The notes under the pieces were generated by a model. It was not told the origin of the DNA. It worked only from the letters and a program-made list of their open reading frames with translations, and did no database searches. Positions 17,795-26,052 of a stretch of 64,000 nucleotides of DNA are shown here, one piece after another; within the stretch, counting starts at the first letter, position 1; the number at the start of each line of letters is the position of its first letter. The DNA is from CAYPLH01 sp964411505 (lineage in GTDB: Bacteria > Bacillota > Clostridia > CAYPLH01 > DUMO01): the NCBI GenBank assembly GCA_964411505.1, contig CAYPLH010000004.1, positions 82,669 through 146,668 on the forward strand, written 5' to 3'. A program made the position numbers and the translations under genes.

Positions 17795-18211
17795 ATGAGC
17801 AGCGAAGTAATAGAAAAGTCATCAACCCTTGTTGGACGTAGTTTTACAGGTGTTTTAGGTACAGTTGATAAAAGTGGGATTCCCTACCTGAAGGCTATGA
17901 TAAAAACATCGGCAAATGGTCTCAAGGAATTCTGGTTTGGTTCCAATACATCTTCAAAGAGGGTAGTACAGATACAAAGAAACTCTAATGCCAGCCTCTA
18001 TTTCTACGATGAGAAAACCTTTGAGGGCTTGATGTTAACCGGAAGGGCGGAGGTCTCTTATGACGATATAAAGAGGAAAGAGTTCTGGAATGACGGAAGG
18101 AAAAAATACTACCCTTTGGGCTATACTGACCCGGATTTTGCATTGATTAGATTTACTGCAAGTAAGGGCAACTACTATCATGGACTGAAGAATATTGATT
18201 TTGATATATAA
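17795..18211 (+). CDS. Pyridoxamine 5'-phosphate oxidase-like flavin protein
   Basis: A 138-residue split-barrel protein: GVLGTVDKSGIPYLKAM, FGSNTSSKRVVQIQRN, NASLYFYDEKTFEGLMLTGR. These are the FMN-binding strands of the general stress/PNPOx-like family used by clostridia, whose members bind FMN or F420; the reaction of this one is unknown. GGAGG precedes the ATG. A second PNPOx-like gene follows after 24 bases. Confidence 0.75.
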   Translation: MSSEVIEKSSTLVGRSFTGVLGTVDKSGIPYLKAMIKTSANGLKEFWFGSNTSSKRVVQIQRNSNASLYFYDEKTFEGLMLTGRAEVSYDDIKRKEFWNDGRKKYYPLGYTDPDFALIRFTASKGNYYHGLKNIDFDI

Positions 18212-18235
18212 AACAAGCTATAGCAGGTGACGAAA

Positions 18236-18712
18236 ATGAATAAAAGCATACTGGATGTTTTTGAGTTGGAAGACGAAATTATTGCTTTACTTGAAAGAGA
18301 GAAACACTTGGTACTGGCGACATGCTTTGGGGAACGTATAACAGCGAGGACAATGAGCCATGTCAATATTGGAATGGATATTTTCTTTCAGACGGATAAA
18401 AGGTTTTTGAAGGTTGAGCAAATGGTTGCAAACCCGAAGGTTGCACTTTGTGTGGGGAATTTACAGATTGAAGGAATTGCTGAACTTCGAGGACATCCAA
18501 ATGATGAGGAGAACATTGAATTCACCAGCCTTTATAAGCAGAAACACCCACATTCCTTCGATATGTATGCTAATATAGAACATGAAATTGTGGTTAAAGT
18601 TATGCCTTCACTTATTACACTTTGGAAGTATGTGACCGGTAAACCTTGTAGGGATTATTTAAATATTACTGAAAAAATAGCCTATAGAGAGTATTATAAA
18701 CTGGGGGATTAG
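18236..18712 (+). CDS. Pyridoxamine 5'-phosphate oxidase-like protein
   Basis: A 158-residue flavin split-barrel protein: LVLATCFGERITARTMSHVN, DIFFQTDKRFLKVEQMVAN, VALCVGNLQIEGIAELRGHP. ATG 18236 is chosen over GTG 18227 because AGCAGGTGA then sits at the right distance. It probably shares a transcript with the related gene upstream, and the two may act on similar small molecules. Confidence 0.75.
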   Translation: MNKSILDVFELEDEIIALLEREKHLVLATCFGERITARTMSHVNIGMDIFFQTDKRFLKVEQMVANPKVALCVGNLQIEGIAELRGHPNDEENIEFTSLYKQKHPHSFDMYANIEHEIVVKVMPSLITLWKYVTGKPCRDYLNITEKIAYREYYKLGD

Positions 18713-18793
18713 GAATGCACAGTATTCTTATCTTTTTCTATGTTGGAAGCCAGTATTCTGTGTGAAAGAGGGTTAAAAGCTGTTGAGCGGATT

Positions 18794-19288
18794 GATTATT
18801 ATGGCGACTGAAAGGAGTACATAATTTTATGATCATACGAGAAGTCGGAATCAACGACCTTGATTCTATTCAGGAATTATATTTGCATTTGCATGAAACC
18901 GAAAAGCTACCAGATAGCAATGAGCTGTGCTTGCTTTGGAAGAAAATAATTAATGATAAGAATTATCATATTCTTATTGGCGAAATTGATGGGAAGGTTA
19001 TATCAAGTGTTACACTCGTTGTGATTCCTAATTTAACCCGCGGGGCAAAGCCTTATGCACTTATTGAAAACGTTGTAACCCATACAGATTATCGAAGCAA
19101 AGGTTATGCAAAATTACTTATGCAGGAGGCTTCCGAGATTGCTGAGGACTCTGGATGCTATAAAATTATGCTTTTGACCGGTTCAAAGAAGGAATCAACT
19201 TTGAAATTCTATGAGAACTGCGGATTTAACTGTAATGATAAGATAGCGTTTATGAAGTGGCTGTGAGGTGTATAATGCGAACAGAAAA
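18794..19288 (+). repeat. 495-bp direct repeat, copy 1
   Basis: This block returns at 24598-25092, shifted by 5804 bases. I see only three substitutions: A to G in the ribosome site, G to A in codon 143 of the acetyltransferase (Met to Ile), and A to G in the second codon of the next gene. It includes the leader, the whole acetyltransferase and the first codons of the following gene. Confidence 0.9.
18829..19266 (+). CDS. GNAT acetyltransferase (copy 1)
   Basis: A 145-residue GNAT protein with a complete fold: VISSVTLVVIPNLTRGAKPY, the acetyl-CoA loop TDYRSKGYAKLLMQ, and LKFYENCGFN at the end. Similar single-domain proteins acetylate amino groups of small molecules or proteins; the substrate is unknown. 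It lies directly upstream of the ANT(6)-type gene, which is typical of antibiotic-modification neighbourhoods. A near-identical copy is at 24633. Confidence 0.85.
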   Translation: MIIREVGINDLDSIQELYLHLHETEKLPDSNELCLLWKKIINDKNYHILIGEIDGKVISSVTLVVIPNLTRGAKPYALIENVVTHTDYRSKGYAKLLMQEASEIAEDSGCYKIMLLTGSKKESTLKFYENCGFNCNDKIAFMKWL

Positions 19289-20414
19289 AGAAATATTTGA
19301 TTTGATTTTAAGCGTTGCCAATAATGATGAGCGTATAAGAGCTGTCTATATGAATGGCTCCAGAGCGAATCCCAATTTCAGCAAGGATATATACCAGGAT
19401 TATGATATTGTATTCATGGTGACAGAAACCAAATTGTTTTTGAATGATAAGAACTGGATAACAGTTTTTGGTGAACCAGCCATTATTCAAGAGCCCAATA
19501 GAGAAGACCCTGAAACCTACTATACCTGGCTAATGCTTTTTAAAGACGGAAACCGTATTGATTTACATATCCGAACTAAGGAATTTGCACTTAGCAAGTA
19601 TATAAAAGATTCGCTAACTGTTACACTTTTGGATAAAGATCATTGTCTTCCGGAAATTCCTCCAACAAATGATTCGGACTATTATGTCAAAAGACCGGAA
19701 GAATCTCAATATAAAAGCCGTTGCAATGATTTCTGGTGGTGTCTTCAGAATGTTGCAAAAGGTATTGCACGAGATCAGCTCCCATATGCTATGTGGATGT
19801 ATAATGCGGTAGTCAGGGAAAATATGACGAAAGTGATTGACTGGTATATTGGTATAAATACTGATTTTTCAGTCTCAGTTGGTATGAGTGGTAAGTATTA
19901 TAAAAAGTATTTACCTGAAAACCTCTATTCCTTATACACAAAAACTTATTCTGATAGTGATTATAATAATTTGTGGACAGCAATATTTAATGCCTGTGAG
20001 CTGTTTAGAATCATTGCGCCACCTGTTGGCAAGCATTTTGGATTTGCTTATAATCAAGAGGAAGATACAAATATGATGGAATACCTTAACAGGGTAAAAG
20101 CGTCTTGTCAAAATGAAGTGCCGGGTTCAAAACAAAATACAGTAGAGTTTTGGCAAGCCATAGATAAGCTAGTTGCAGAATCAGAGATGGTGATTGACCG
20201 TCGTGAACTCAAAGAAGAAATAGAAAATGCAGGATTTACTAATACCGATGTGCGTGGTGTAATCGGTCCCTGCTGGCTTGTGCCAAATTTAGATGAACTT
20301 TGGAAAGATGAAAAACGACGTGAAAGCATAATGAAAATTGTTCGCATGTGTGAAAAAGAAGAAGCAATTATGGGATTGTCAACACATTTGATAACGGTAT
20401 CGGAAAAGAGGTAG
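19275..20414 (+). CDS. ANT(6)-type aminoglycoside adenylyltransferase fused to foreign C-terminal pieces
   Basis: A 379-residue composite. Residues 1 to about 280 are a full aminoglycoside 6-adenylyltransferase (AadE/AadK family), with the nucleotide-binding GSR at 28-30 and the metal-binding DYD at 42-44, followed by the helical aminoglycoside domain. Residues 288-309 (NTVEFWQAIDKLVAESEM and so on) match the first residues of family I inorganic pyrophosphatase. Residues 310-379 (ELKEEIENAGF, GPCWLVPNLDELWKD, GLSTHLITVS) match the C-terminal cap of a class I methyltransferase. Normal ANT(6) proteins are about 285-300 residues, so the tail was gained by deletions that joined three genes in frame. 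Streptomycin-type resistance is possible, since the enzyme part is intact. Confidence 0.8.
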   Translation: MRTEKEIFDLILSVANNDERIRAVYMNGSRANPNFSKDIYQDYDIVFMVTETKLFLNDKNWITVFGEPAIIQEPNREDPETYYTWLMLFKDGNRIDLHIRTKEFALSKYIKDSLTVTLLDKDHCLPEIPPTNDSDYYVKRPEESQYKSRCNDFWWCLQNVAKGIARDQLPYAMWMYNAVVRENMTKVIDWYIGINTDFSVSVGMSGKYYKKYLPENLYSLYTKTYSDSDYNNLWTAIFNACELFRIIAPPVGKHFGFAYNQEEDTNMMEYLNRVKASCQNEVPGSKQNTVEFWQAIDKLVAESEMVIDRRELKEEIENAGFTNTDVRGVIGPCWLVPNLDELWKDEKRRESIMKIVRMCEKEEAIMGLSTHLITVSEKR

Positions 20415-20417
20415 GTA

Positions 20418-20969
20418 TTGAAAGAATTTAAGGGGCAAACAGTGCTGTTAAGGGATATAAAAGAGAGTGATATTGATGACAGGCACACTCTTGGGAAAAA
20501 TGATGAATTTATCTATATGTGCGGTGGCAACCGGAATGGAAAAACGCTCTTTCCTGAACGTGAATATTGGGTGGCTTGGTATGAAAGTTTTATGAAAAAC
20601 GAGTGTGAATGGATCATTGAATATAACGGTAAATGTATTGGCAATGCAAGACTTCATCATATATCAAGGGCTAACAGTAGTGCAACCTATGCAATCGGAA
20701 TATTTGATGTGTCTCTGCTCTCTAAGGGTATAGGGAGTGAGGCTACAAAGCTTGTTCTGGAATACGCTTTTAAAGAAATGAAGCTACACAGGGTTGACTT
20801 AAAGGTTCTAGAGTATAATAAATGTGCTATCCGTTGCTATGAAAAATGCGACTTTAAGATAGATGGGATATTGAGGGACAGCGCATTTATTGAAGGAAGT
20901 TTCCATTCAAATATTATTATGAGTATTCTGGAGGACGAGTGGGAAAGGAATAACGAAAGTGAGGTCTGA
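20418..20969 (+). CDS. GNAT acetyltransferase, RimJ/RimL type
   Basis: A 183-residue GNAT protein: TVLLRDIKESDIDDRHTLG at the start, then YAIGIFDVSLLSKGIGSEAT (acetyl-CoA loop), then HRVDLKVLEYNKCAIRCYEK. This is the RimJ/RimL-like branch that acts on protein N-termini or small amines. It starts with TTG 20418 behind GAGGTAGG, 3 bases after the adenylyltransferase stop, so the two are probably translated from one message. Confidence 0.8.
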   Translation: MKEFKGQTVLLRDIKESDIDDRHTLGKNDEFIYMCGGNRNGKTLFPEREYWVAWYESFMKNECEWIIEYNGKCIGNARLHHISRANSSATYAIGIFDVSLLSKGIGSEATKLVLEYAFKEMKLHRVDLKVLEYNKCAIRCYEKCDFKIDGILRDSAFIEGSFHSNIIMSILEDEWERNNESEV

Positions 20970-20976
20970 TTGATAA

Positions 20977-21822
20977 ATGAAAGCTAAAATATTATATGAA
21001 CGTTTGGAAAATGATTTTATATCTAGTGAGTTATCAGACATATGGGCAAAATACATGGTGCCTGTGTATGATTTCTTAACAGAAAACTTCAAAGTAAGAA
21101 GCATGGGATTGGTTTGTGATTCTGCAGAGGAAATCACAAAGGTTTATTCTGCTGTATTTCCAACAGACGAAGTATTAAAGCAAATCATTGACAGTGAAAC
21201 AACAGATGGCATGCTGTTTTTGCATCACCCGTCTATCTGGGATATTCGGTCGAATCCGACGTTTAAGCAGATGAATCCCTTATTAGTCAAAAAGCTTCGA
21301 GAACGCAAGGTATCAATATATAACCTTCATGTGCCATTAGATAATTATAGCGACTACTCTACAAGTAAAACTTTAGCAGATGCATTAAATATAGAGGTTG
21401 TTAAACCGTTTGCCCAGAATCGTGGCGGATTGGCAGGTGTTATCGGTAAAACAAAATGTAAAACGGTTGAGGAATTGAATGTTGTCTTTTCAAATGCAGT
21501 TGGACATAGCACAAAGCTTTACTTATATGGGGACAATATTATTGATGGCAATATCGGTATTGTAGCTGGCGGTGGAAATACAATGGAAACTATTGCTGAG
21601 CTTCTTGATAACAATGTCAAGGTATTAATAAGCGGGATTACAATCAATAATGAAGTTTCTTCAGAGATTCACAATCATGAAAAGGCAAACAAAATAAATG
21701 TTTTAGGAGGAACTCATTACTCTACGGAAAAGTTTGCTTGTTTAAAAATGTGCGGTTACTTTGAAAATTTAGGTCTTGAATCTGTGTTTATGCATGGAGA
21801 GCCGATTCTGGAAGATATGTAA
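20977..21822 (+). CDS. Nif3-like dinuclear metal centre protein
   Basis: A 281-residue NIF3/YbgI-like protein. The two metal-binding patches are visible: MLFLHHPSIWD near residue 80 with NLHVPLDNY near 118, and GGTHYSTEKFACLKM near the C-terminus. Family members bind two metal ions and form hexamers; their physiological reaction is uncertain. It follows the RimL-type gene by 7 bases. Confidence 0.85.
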   Translation: MKAKILYERLENDFISSELSDIWAKYMVPVYDFLTENFKVRSMGLVCDSAEEITKVYSAVFPTDEVLKQIIDSETTDGMLFLHHPSIWDIRSNPTFKQMNPLLVKKLRERKVSIYNLHVPLDNYSDYSTSKTLADALNIEVVKPFAQNRGGLAGVIGKTKCKTVEELNVVFSNAVGHSTKLYLYGDNIIDGNIGIVAGGGNTMETIAELLDNNVKVLISGITINNEVSSEIHNHEKANKINVLGGTHYSTEKFACLKMCGYFENLGLESVFMHGEPILEDM

Positions 21823-21895
21823 TCTTAATATATGTGTCTTCATAACAGTTAATTTGACAGTTTGTATATTTAGAGAAGGAAGCAGGGGTGAGTAC

Positions 21896-22321
21896 ATGAT
21901 TGAGTTTGGCTGTCTCACGCGGTATTTCAATGATTACAGGGATGAAGTGCAATCTGCAAAAGATAACTGCTTTAGCTTTATGCAGATATGGTATGATAAA
22001 AAAGGGTTAAATCTTAAGTCTATAGAGGAACTGTTCCCGGTAATTCTGGATGAAGGGTTTCCTGCTATAATACATGCAGTATTGGATATCAATGAAATAC
22101 CGGATCACATAACTATACTAAAGGAACTTTTGACAAAGCATGGACACAAACAATTGATTATTCATCCAATATGTAAAAGTGAGCTATTTCAGTTCCTTTT
22201 TCTTGAAGAAAACTATGCCGGGATCGCCGTGCAGAAAGAGCAGCACGGGGTTTTGAGTGTGCTTACCCCTGATAAACATCCCCTGCTCCACGCTACCGAT
22301 TGCTGCGTAACTCTTTTCTGA
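21896..22321 (+). pseudogene. Sugar-phosphate isomerase-like TIM barrel, truncated
   Basis: The frame starts at ATG 21896 behind AGGGGTGAG and reads IEFGCLTRYFNDYRDEVQSA, then FPAIIHAVLDINEIPDH, the first half of a xylose-isomerase-like barrel. At about 22195 the sequence changes into the reverse complement of an alpha/beta hydrolase gene and the frame stops at 22321. Two truncated genes therefore meet head-on at this junction. Confidence 0.6.
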
Positions 22322-22495
22322 AATGCTGTTCGCAAGTGGTGTGCCGTCTGCGGTCAAGAAAGATTTTGGCTTTCCGGGGCTGTATAAAAGCAGAGCACCC
22401 ACAGGAATCAAAAGACAGGCAAGCAAAGCGAACAGTAGGATTGACACCATCCATTTCCCCTTATGAGTAGTTGATTTCATCAAAACGCGCTTCAT
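22184..22495 (-). pseudogene. Alpha/beta hydrolase, N-terminal fragment
   Basis: A 103-residue minus-strand frame with an N-terminal membrane anchor (WMVSILLFALLACLLIPVGA) and the oxyanion-hole strand NPVLLFLHGDPGI of proline-iminopeptidase-like hydrolases (normally HGGPG). The catalytic Ser, Asp and His are missing because the gene is cut where it meets the isomerase-like fragment. Confidence 0.6.
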
Positions 22496-22683
22496 TGTCC
22501 ATCACCTCGCAGCATCCGGTCCTTGCCTTATATTTTCGACGATCACCAAGTAAGCCGGTTACATTTACAATGTCAATTCACAACAAGAATAATAAGTTTC
22601 AACAGGAAGTACATTTTCAACATACATGATCAGAAATATGTTATAATATCAGTATCAGTGCATTATAACGAGGTGAAAGGATC

Positions 22684-22944
22684 ATGAAAAATGTAAATAT
22701 AAATATATCACTGCCTGGTGAAATACTTCTTACACTCAGGGAATCGGATAAAGAACTTGCTTTGAATATGAAGCGTTGGACGGCACTAAAGCTTTTTGAA
22801 AAGAAGAGGCTTTCTATAGGGCAGTGTTCAGAGCTTGCCGAAATGAGTGAAGAGGAATTCGTAAAATTTCTTGGCGCCAATAAGCTCACAGTCTTTCCAT
22901 ATGACAATTGTGAGGAAATAAGAGAGGATTTGAATAATGCATAA
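22684..22944 (+). CDS. UPF0175 family antitoxin
   Basis: An 86-residue protein: NINISLPGEILLTLRESDKE then MKRWTALKLFEKKRLSIGQCSELAEMSEEEFVKFL, a ribbon-helix part plus an HTH-like helix pair typical of UPF0175. These proteins are the usual partners of DUF3368 PIN-domain toxins, and such a toxin gene follows with an 8-base overlap. The promoter should lie in the 180 bases upstream. Confidence 0.8.
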   Translation: MKNVNINISLPGEILLTLRESDKELALNMKRWTALKLFEKKRLSIGQCSELAEMSEEEFVKFLGANKLTVFPYDNCEEIREDLNNA

Positions 22945-23431
22945 CAGAGTTGTTGTAGTAAATTCTACACCAATCATTGCTTTAGCATCTATTCAAAGAC
23001 TGGATTTGTTTAAAGCATTGTATGAAGTAACATATATTCCAAAGGCTGTATTCGATGAAGTAATGATCAAGGATAATTCCCAAGCACAGCTTGAGCTTGT
23101 AAAAGCAAGAGAATGGATAATAACAAAAAGCATATCGAACAATGAGGCTAAAAAATTCTTCAAAGTCCAACTTCACGAGGGAGAAGTGGAAGTTATGATT
23201 TTAGGTCTTGAGATAAGTGCAGACCTGCTTGTAATCGACGATTATATGGCTCGTGAATATGCCAAATACCTGGACTTTAAGGTAACTGGTTCGTTAGGAG
23301 TACTTTTAAGAGCTAAGGAAAAGGGCATTATCCCAAAAATTAAGCCTTTAATGAATGATTTTATAGAGAACGGTATTTATATAAGTGATAAACTCTACTA
23401 TGATATACTGGAAATTGCCGAAGAAGATTAA
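22937..23431 (+). CDS. DUF3368 PIN-like toxin
   Basis: A 164-residue protein with the PIN-like core: VVNSTPIIALASIQRLDLF at the start, HEGEVEVMILGLE in the middle and LLVIDDYMAREYAKYL with acidic residues for metal binding. DUF3368 proteins are predicted ribonuclease toxins neutralised by UPF0175 partners. The overlap with the upstream gene supports a two-gene module. It appears intact, unlike most of its neighbours. Confidence 0.8.
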   Translation: MHNRVVVVNSTPIIALASIQRLDLFKALYEVTYIPKAVFDEVMIKDNSQAQLELVKAREWIITKSISNNEAKKFFKVQLHEGEVEVMILGLEISADLLVIDDYMAREYAKYLDFKVTGSLGVLLRAKEKGIIPKIKPLMNDFIENGIYISDKLYYDILEIAEED

Positions 23432-23478
23432 AGATTGACCTATAAGTTCTCTTCCTTTCCCCTGTTGGCTAATGTGTT

Positions 23479-23799
23479 TTGAATGAATACTACTCGATAC
23501 ACTTCGATATGCTTAATAGCTGGGTTCGGGCTGAACTACACGATATGATTAATTGGTACATCGGCACACGGCACGGATTTGATATTTCTACAGGCAAGGA
23601 CGGCAAGTATTTTAAAAAATATCTCTCGCTTGAGCTATATTCGCAATACGCCACCACCTATTCCGGTAGCGGATACGGCGACATATGGGCATCAATCGAT
23701 GCGATGTGCGACTTGTTCCATACTCTCGCAGTCACGGTAGCGGCACATTTTGGCTTCACTTACCAGCAGAACGAGGGAGCCGGAAAAGGAAACTTATGA
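23479..23799 (+). pseudogene. ANT(6) adenylyltransferase, C-terminal fragment
   Basis: 106 residues matching the aminoglycoside-binding half of ANT(6): SWVRAELHDMINWYIGTRHG, GKYFKKYLSLELYSQYATTY, VAAHFGFTYQQNE. The nucleotide-binding half is missing and the end runs into a methyltransferase frame. It is not a copy of the gene at 19275: the sequences differ and this one is richer in G+C, so a second, different resistance gene once stood here. Confidence 0.7.
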
Positions 23800-24583
23800 A
23801 ACCGACGAAGAACGACAAGCCAGAATATACCTTGCCGGGCTTGATAAGGAGCTACGCTTTTATTTATTACGTTCCCGCTCTACTTATGCTCGTATGCCCG
23901 AAATGCAAAAACCGACATCTGACCTCGTGGTTGACGGCACGAAAACGCCGGGAGAAATTGTAGACGAGATATTGACCTATATCAATACCCTCAACCACTA
24001 CGATGCCCCTATCGATGAAAACAACGACCCAGTGTATGACCCCGCTCCGCTAAAAGCTCACATGGATAAATGGGACGGAGAGGTATTCATTAAAGCGTTA
24101 CTCCTTTCGCCGGACAAGTCTGTTTTGGAAATCGGTATTGGCACAGGACGGCTGGCGATGCGGGTTTGTGATAAATGCAGACACTTTACCGGCATTGATA
24201 TTTCACGGAAAACCATGCAGCGGGCGAAAGCGAATCTACAGAGGTTTTCAAACACCGATTTAAATTGCGGCGACTTTCTTACTTACCCATTTAGTGATAG
24301 ACTTGACATAATCTATGTCATCAATCAGGAAGTCCTACGATGGTATCACAAGGGATTGGAAAGGTATCAAATAACTCCGGTATTTCGCGTACTCGTTCCA
24401 GATAGAGATGTCTGCCTTCAGAGAGACATTGACAGGGAGTGCTAGACTGCCGGGGCTGAATATGTGGATAGGTGGTTTGACGAGCAGCGAACACATTTGA
24501 GAACAGACCCTGAAATCTGTATCGACAGTTCACAGGAATCCTTGGCTGACACTTTCGCCAATCATTTTCAGGGTTTACTATAG
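23750..24583 (+). pseudogene. Class I methyltransferase fused to a kinase-like tail, with internal stop
   Basis: From about residue 20 the frame reads as a methyltransferase: a helical N-terminal part, then VLEIGIGTGRLAMRVCDKC (SAM-binding motif I) and FTGIDISRKTMQRAKANLQ. After LDIIYVI the methyltransferase pattern stops and a different protein end begins (VPDRDVCLQRDIDRE, then after an in-frame TAG at 24443-24445, YVDRWFDEQRTHLRTDP up to TAG 24581-24583). The tail resembles the end of a small P-loop kinase. It is a deletion fusion with a later nonsense mutation. Confidence 0.6.
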
Positions 24584-24597
24584 AGCCGCCAAGGGAG

Positions 24598-25092
24598 GAT
24601 TATTATGGCGACTGAAAGGGGTACATAATTTTATGATCATACGAGAAGTCGGAATCAACGACCTTGATTCTATTCAGGAATTATATTTGCATTTGCATGA
24701 AACCGAAAAGCTACCAGATAGCAATGAGCTGTGCTTGCTTTGGAAGAAAATAATTAATGATAAGAATTATCATATTCTTATTGGCGAAATTGATGGGAAG
24801 GTTATATCAAGTGTTACACTCGTTGTGATTCCTAATTTAACCCGCGGGGCAAAGCCTTATGCACTTATTGAAAACGTTGTAACCCATACAGATTATCGAA
24901 GCAAAGGTTATGCAAAATTACTTATGCAGGAGGCTTCCGAGATTGCTGAGGACTCTGGATGCTATAAAATTATGCTTTTGACCGGTTCAAAGAAGGAATC
25001 AACTTTGAAATTCTATGAGAACTGCGGATTTAACTGTAATGATAAGATAGCGTTTATAAAGTGGCTGTGAGGTGTATAATGCGGACAGAAAA
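24598..25092 (+). repeat. 495-bp direct repeat, copy 2
   Basis: Second copy of the block at 18794-19288, with three visible substitutions. After the shared first codons of the downstream gene (ATGCGGACAGAAAA) the sequence diverges, so here the adenylyltransferase is replaced by unrelated DNA. Confidence 0.9.
24633..25070 (+). CDS. GNAT acetyltransferase (copy 2)
   Basis: 145 residues, identical to the protein at 18829 except for Ile instead of Met at position 143. The ribosome site is AAAGGGG instead of AAAGGAG, which may change expression slightly. All GNAT motifs are intact. The near identity of the two copies indicates recent duplication or gene conversion. Confidence 0.85.
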   Translation: MIIREVGINDLDSIQELYLHLHETEKLPDSNELCLLWKKIINDKNYHILIGEIDGKVISSVTLVVIPNLTRGAKPYALIENVVTHTDYRSKGYAKLLMQEASEIAEDSGCYKIMLLTGSKKESTLKFYENCGFNCNDKIAFIKWL

Positions 25093-25337
25093 TAGAGGTT
25101 TTATTGATGGAAAAAAAATGAAGAATTATATTATTGGTCAATATGGTCATTTCAGTAACGAAAAGTTTAAAAAGGATTACTGAAAAGGATTGACCGATAC
25201 AGGAAAGGATTATAACGACTATTTGAAACTTACATTGAAAATGCGGCAGCCAGTGGAACGTGAATGATAGATAGTTTTATTTTAGGCACGGTATTATTGA
25301 AATAATGGTGATAGCGTGTGAAAAGTAAAATATAATT
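25093..25337 (+). other. Decayed frame after the duplicated acetyltransferase
   Basis: The frame that begins in the repeat continues as MKNYIIGQYGHFSNEKFKKD and stops at about 25183. The piece resembles the start of a clostridial sugar-phosphate isomerase-like protein. A further coding-like piece (DTGKDYNDYLKLTLKM) follows before stops. There is no intact gene. Confidence 0.35.
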
Positions 25338-26048
25338 ATGTCATTGGCACTAATGAGGGAGATAGTTATGCAAGGTTCCCTCGATACCCCATCTCCGGCT
25401 CTCAGTAATATGGAGCTGTATCCCTTTGCTCATACCTCTGAGCATAACCCCATGTTGTTTGAAGTGGAGTTCGTAAATGAAGGTAATCGCTTACGATACT
25501 CCTTTGAAGTCCTGACAAGGCTATTTGATAAGGAGAAAAGGCAGATTGTTTCTGAGCAGCTCTGGATGAACAGCGGTAAAGAGCTGATTCAGATATTTGA
25601 GCGCGGCTTGCAGCGAGTAGAAATCAAGCGAGAAAAAAAGGTGCTTTCCCTGATACAGTATAGCGAAAAGCTACTGGCTGAATTTGAGAGCAAAATCAAT
25701 AAAAACCTTGACCCGGCTGAGCTTTTCCTGACACATGCGTTTAAAACACTCATCAGTAGTGAAATTGCTGATAAGGTCATCGATTTTTTCAAAAGCAAGC
25801 TGATTGTAGTCAGTGATTTTACACTTAAGAAAACAAATCTTACCTTTTCTGCAGCAGATATGCCGGATAAGGATTTCCTGGCATGGAACCGAACACTGGA
25901 CAGCTTTGTAAAAAATGCAGATTTCGGCTCGACGAATGTAAGGAATGATCAGAATTATCTATTGAACTATTTTAAGGGGAAATACGGTACCCTTCCGTAT
26001 ATAGACTTTTGCAGGCTTTTTGCCAAGGGGACTGAGGAGGAAGAATGA
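25338..26048 (+). pseudogene. AAA-family ATPase, central fragment
   Basis: 236 residues matching the middle of an AAA15/AAA21-type ATP-binding protein (roughly 400-450 residues in full): FAHTSEHNPMLFEVEFVNEG, LRYSFEVLTRLFDKEKRQIV. The N-terminal Walker A motif and the C-terminal Walker B and histidine switch are both absent. Full-length relatives are often in phage-defence or toxin-antitoxin-like loci. There is no good ribosome site, so expression is unlikely. Confidence 0.55.
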
Positions 26049-26052
26049 ATTA

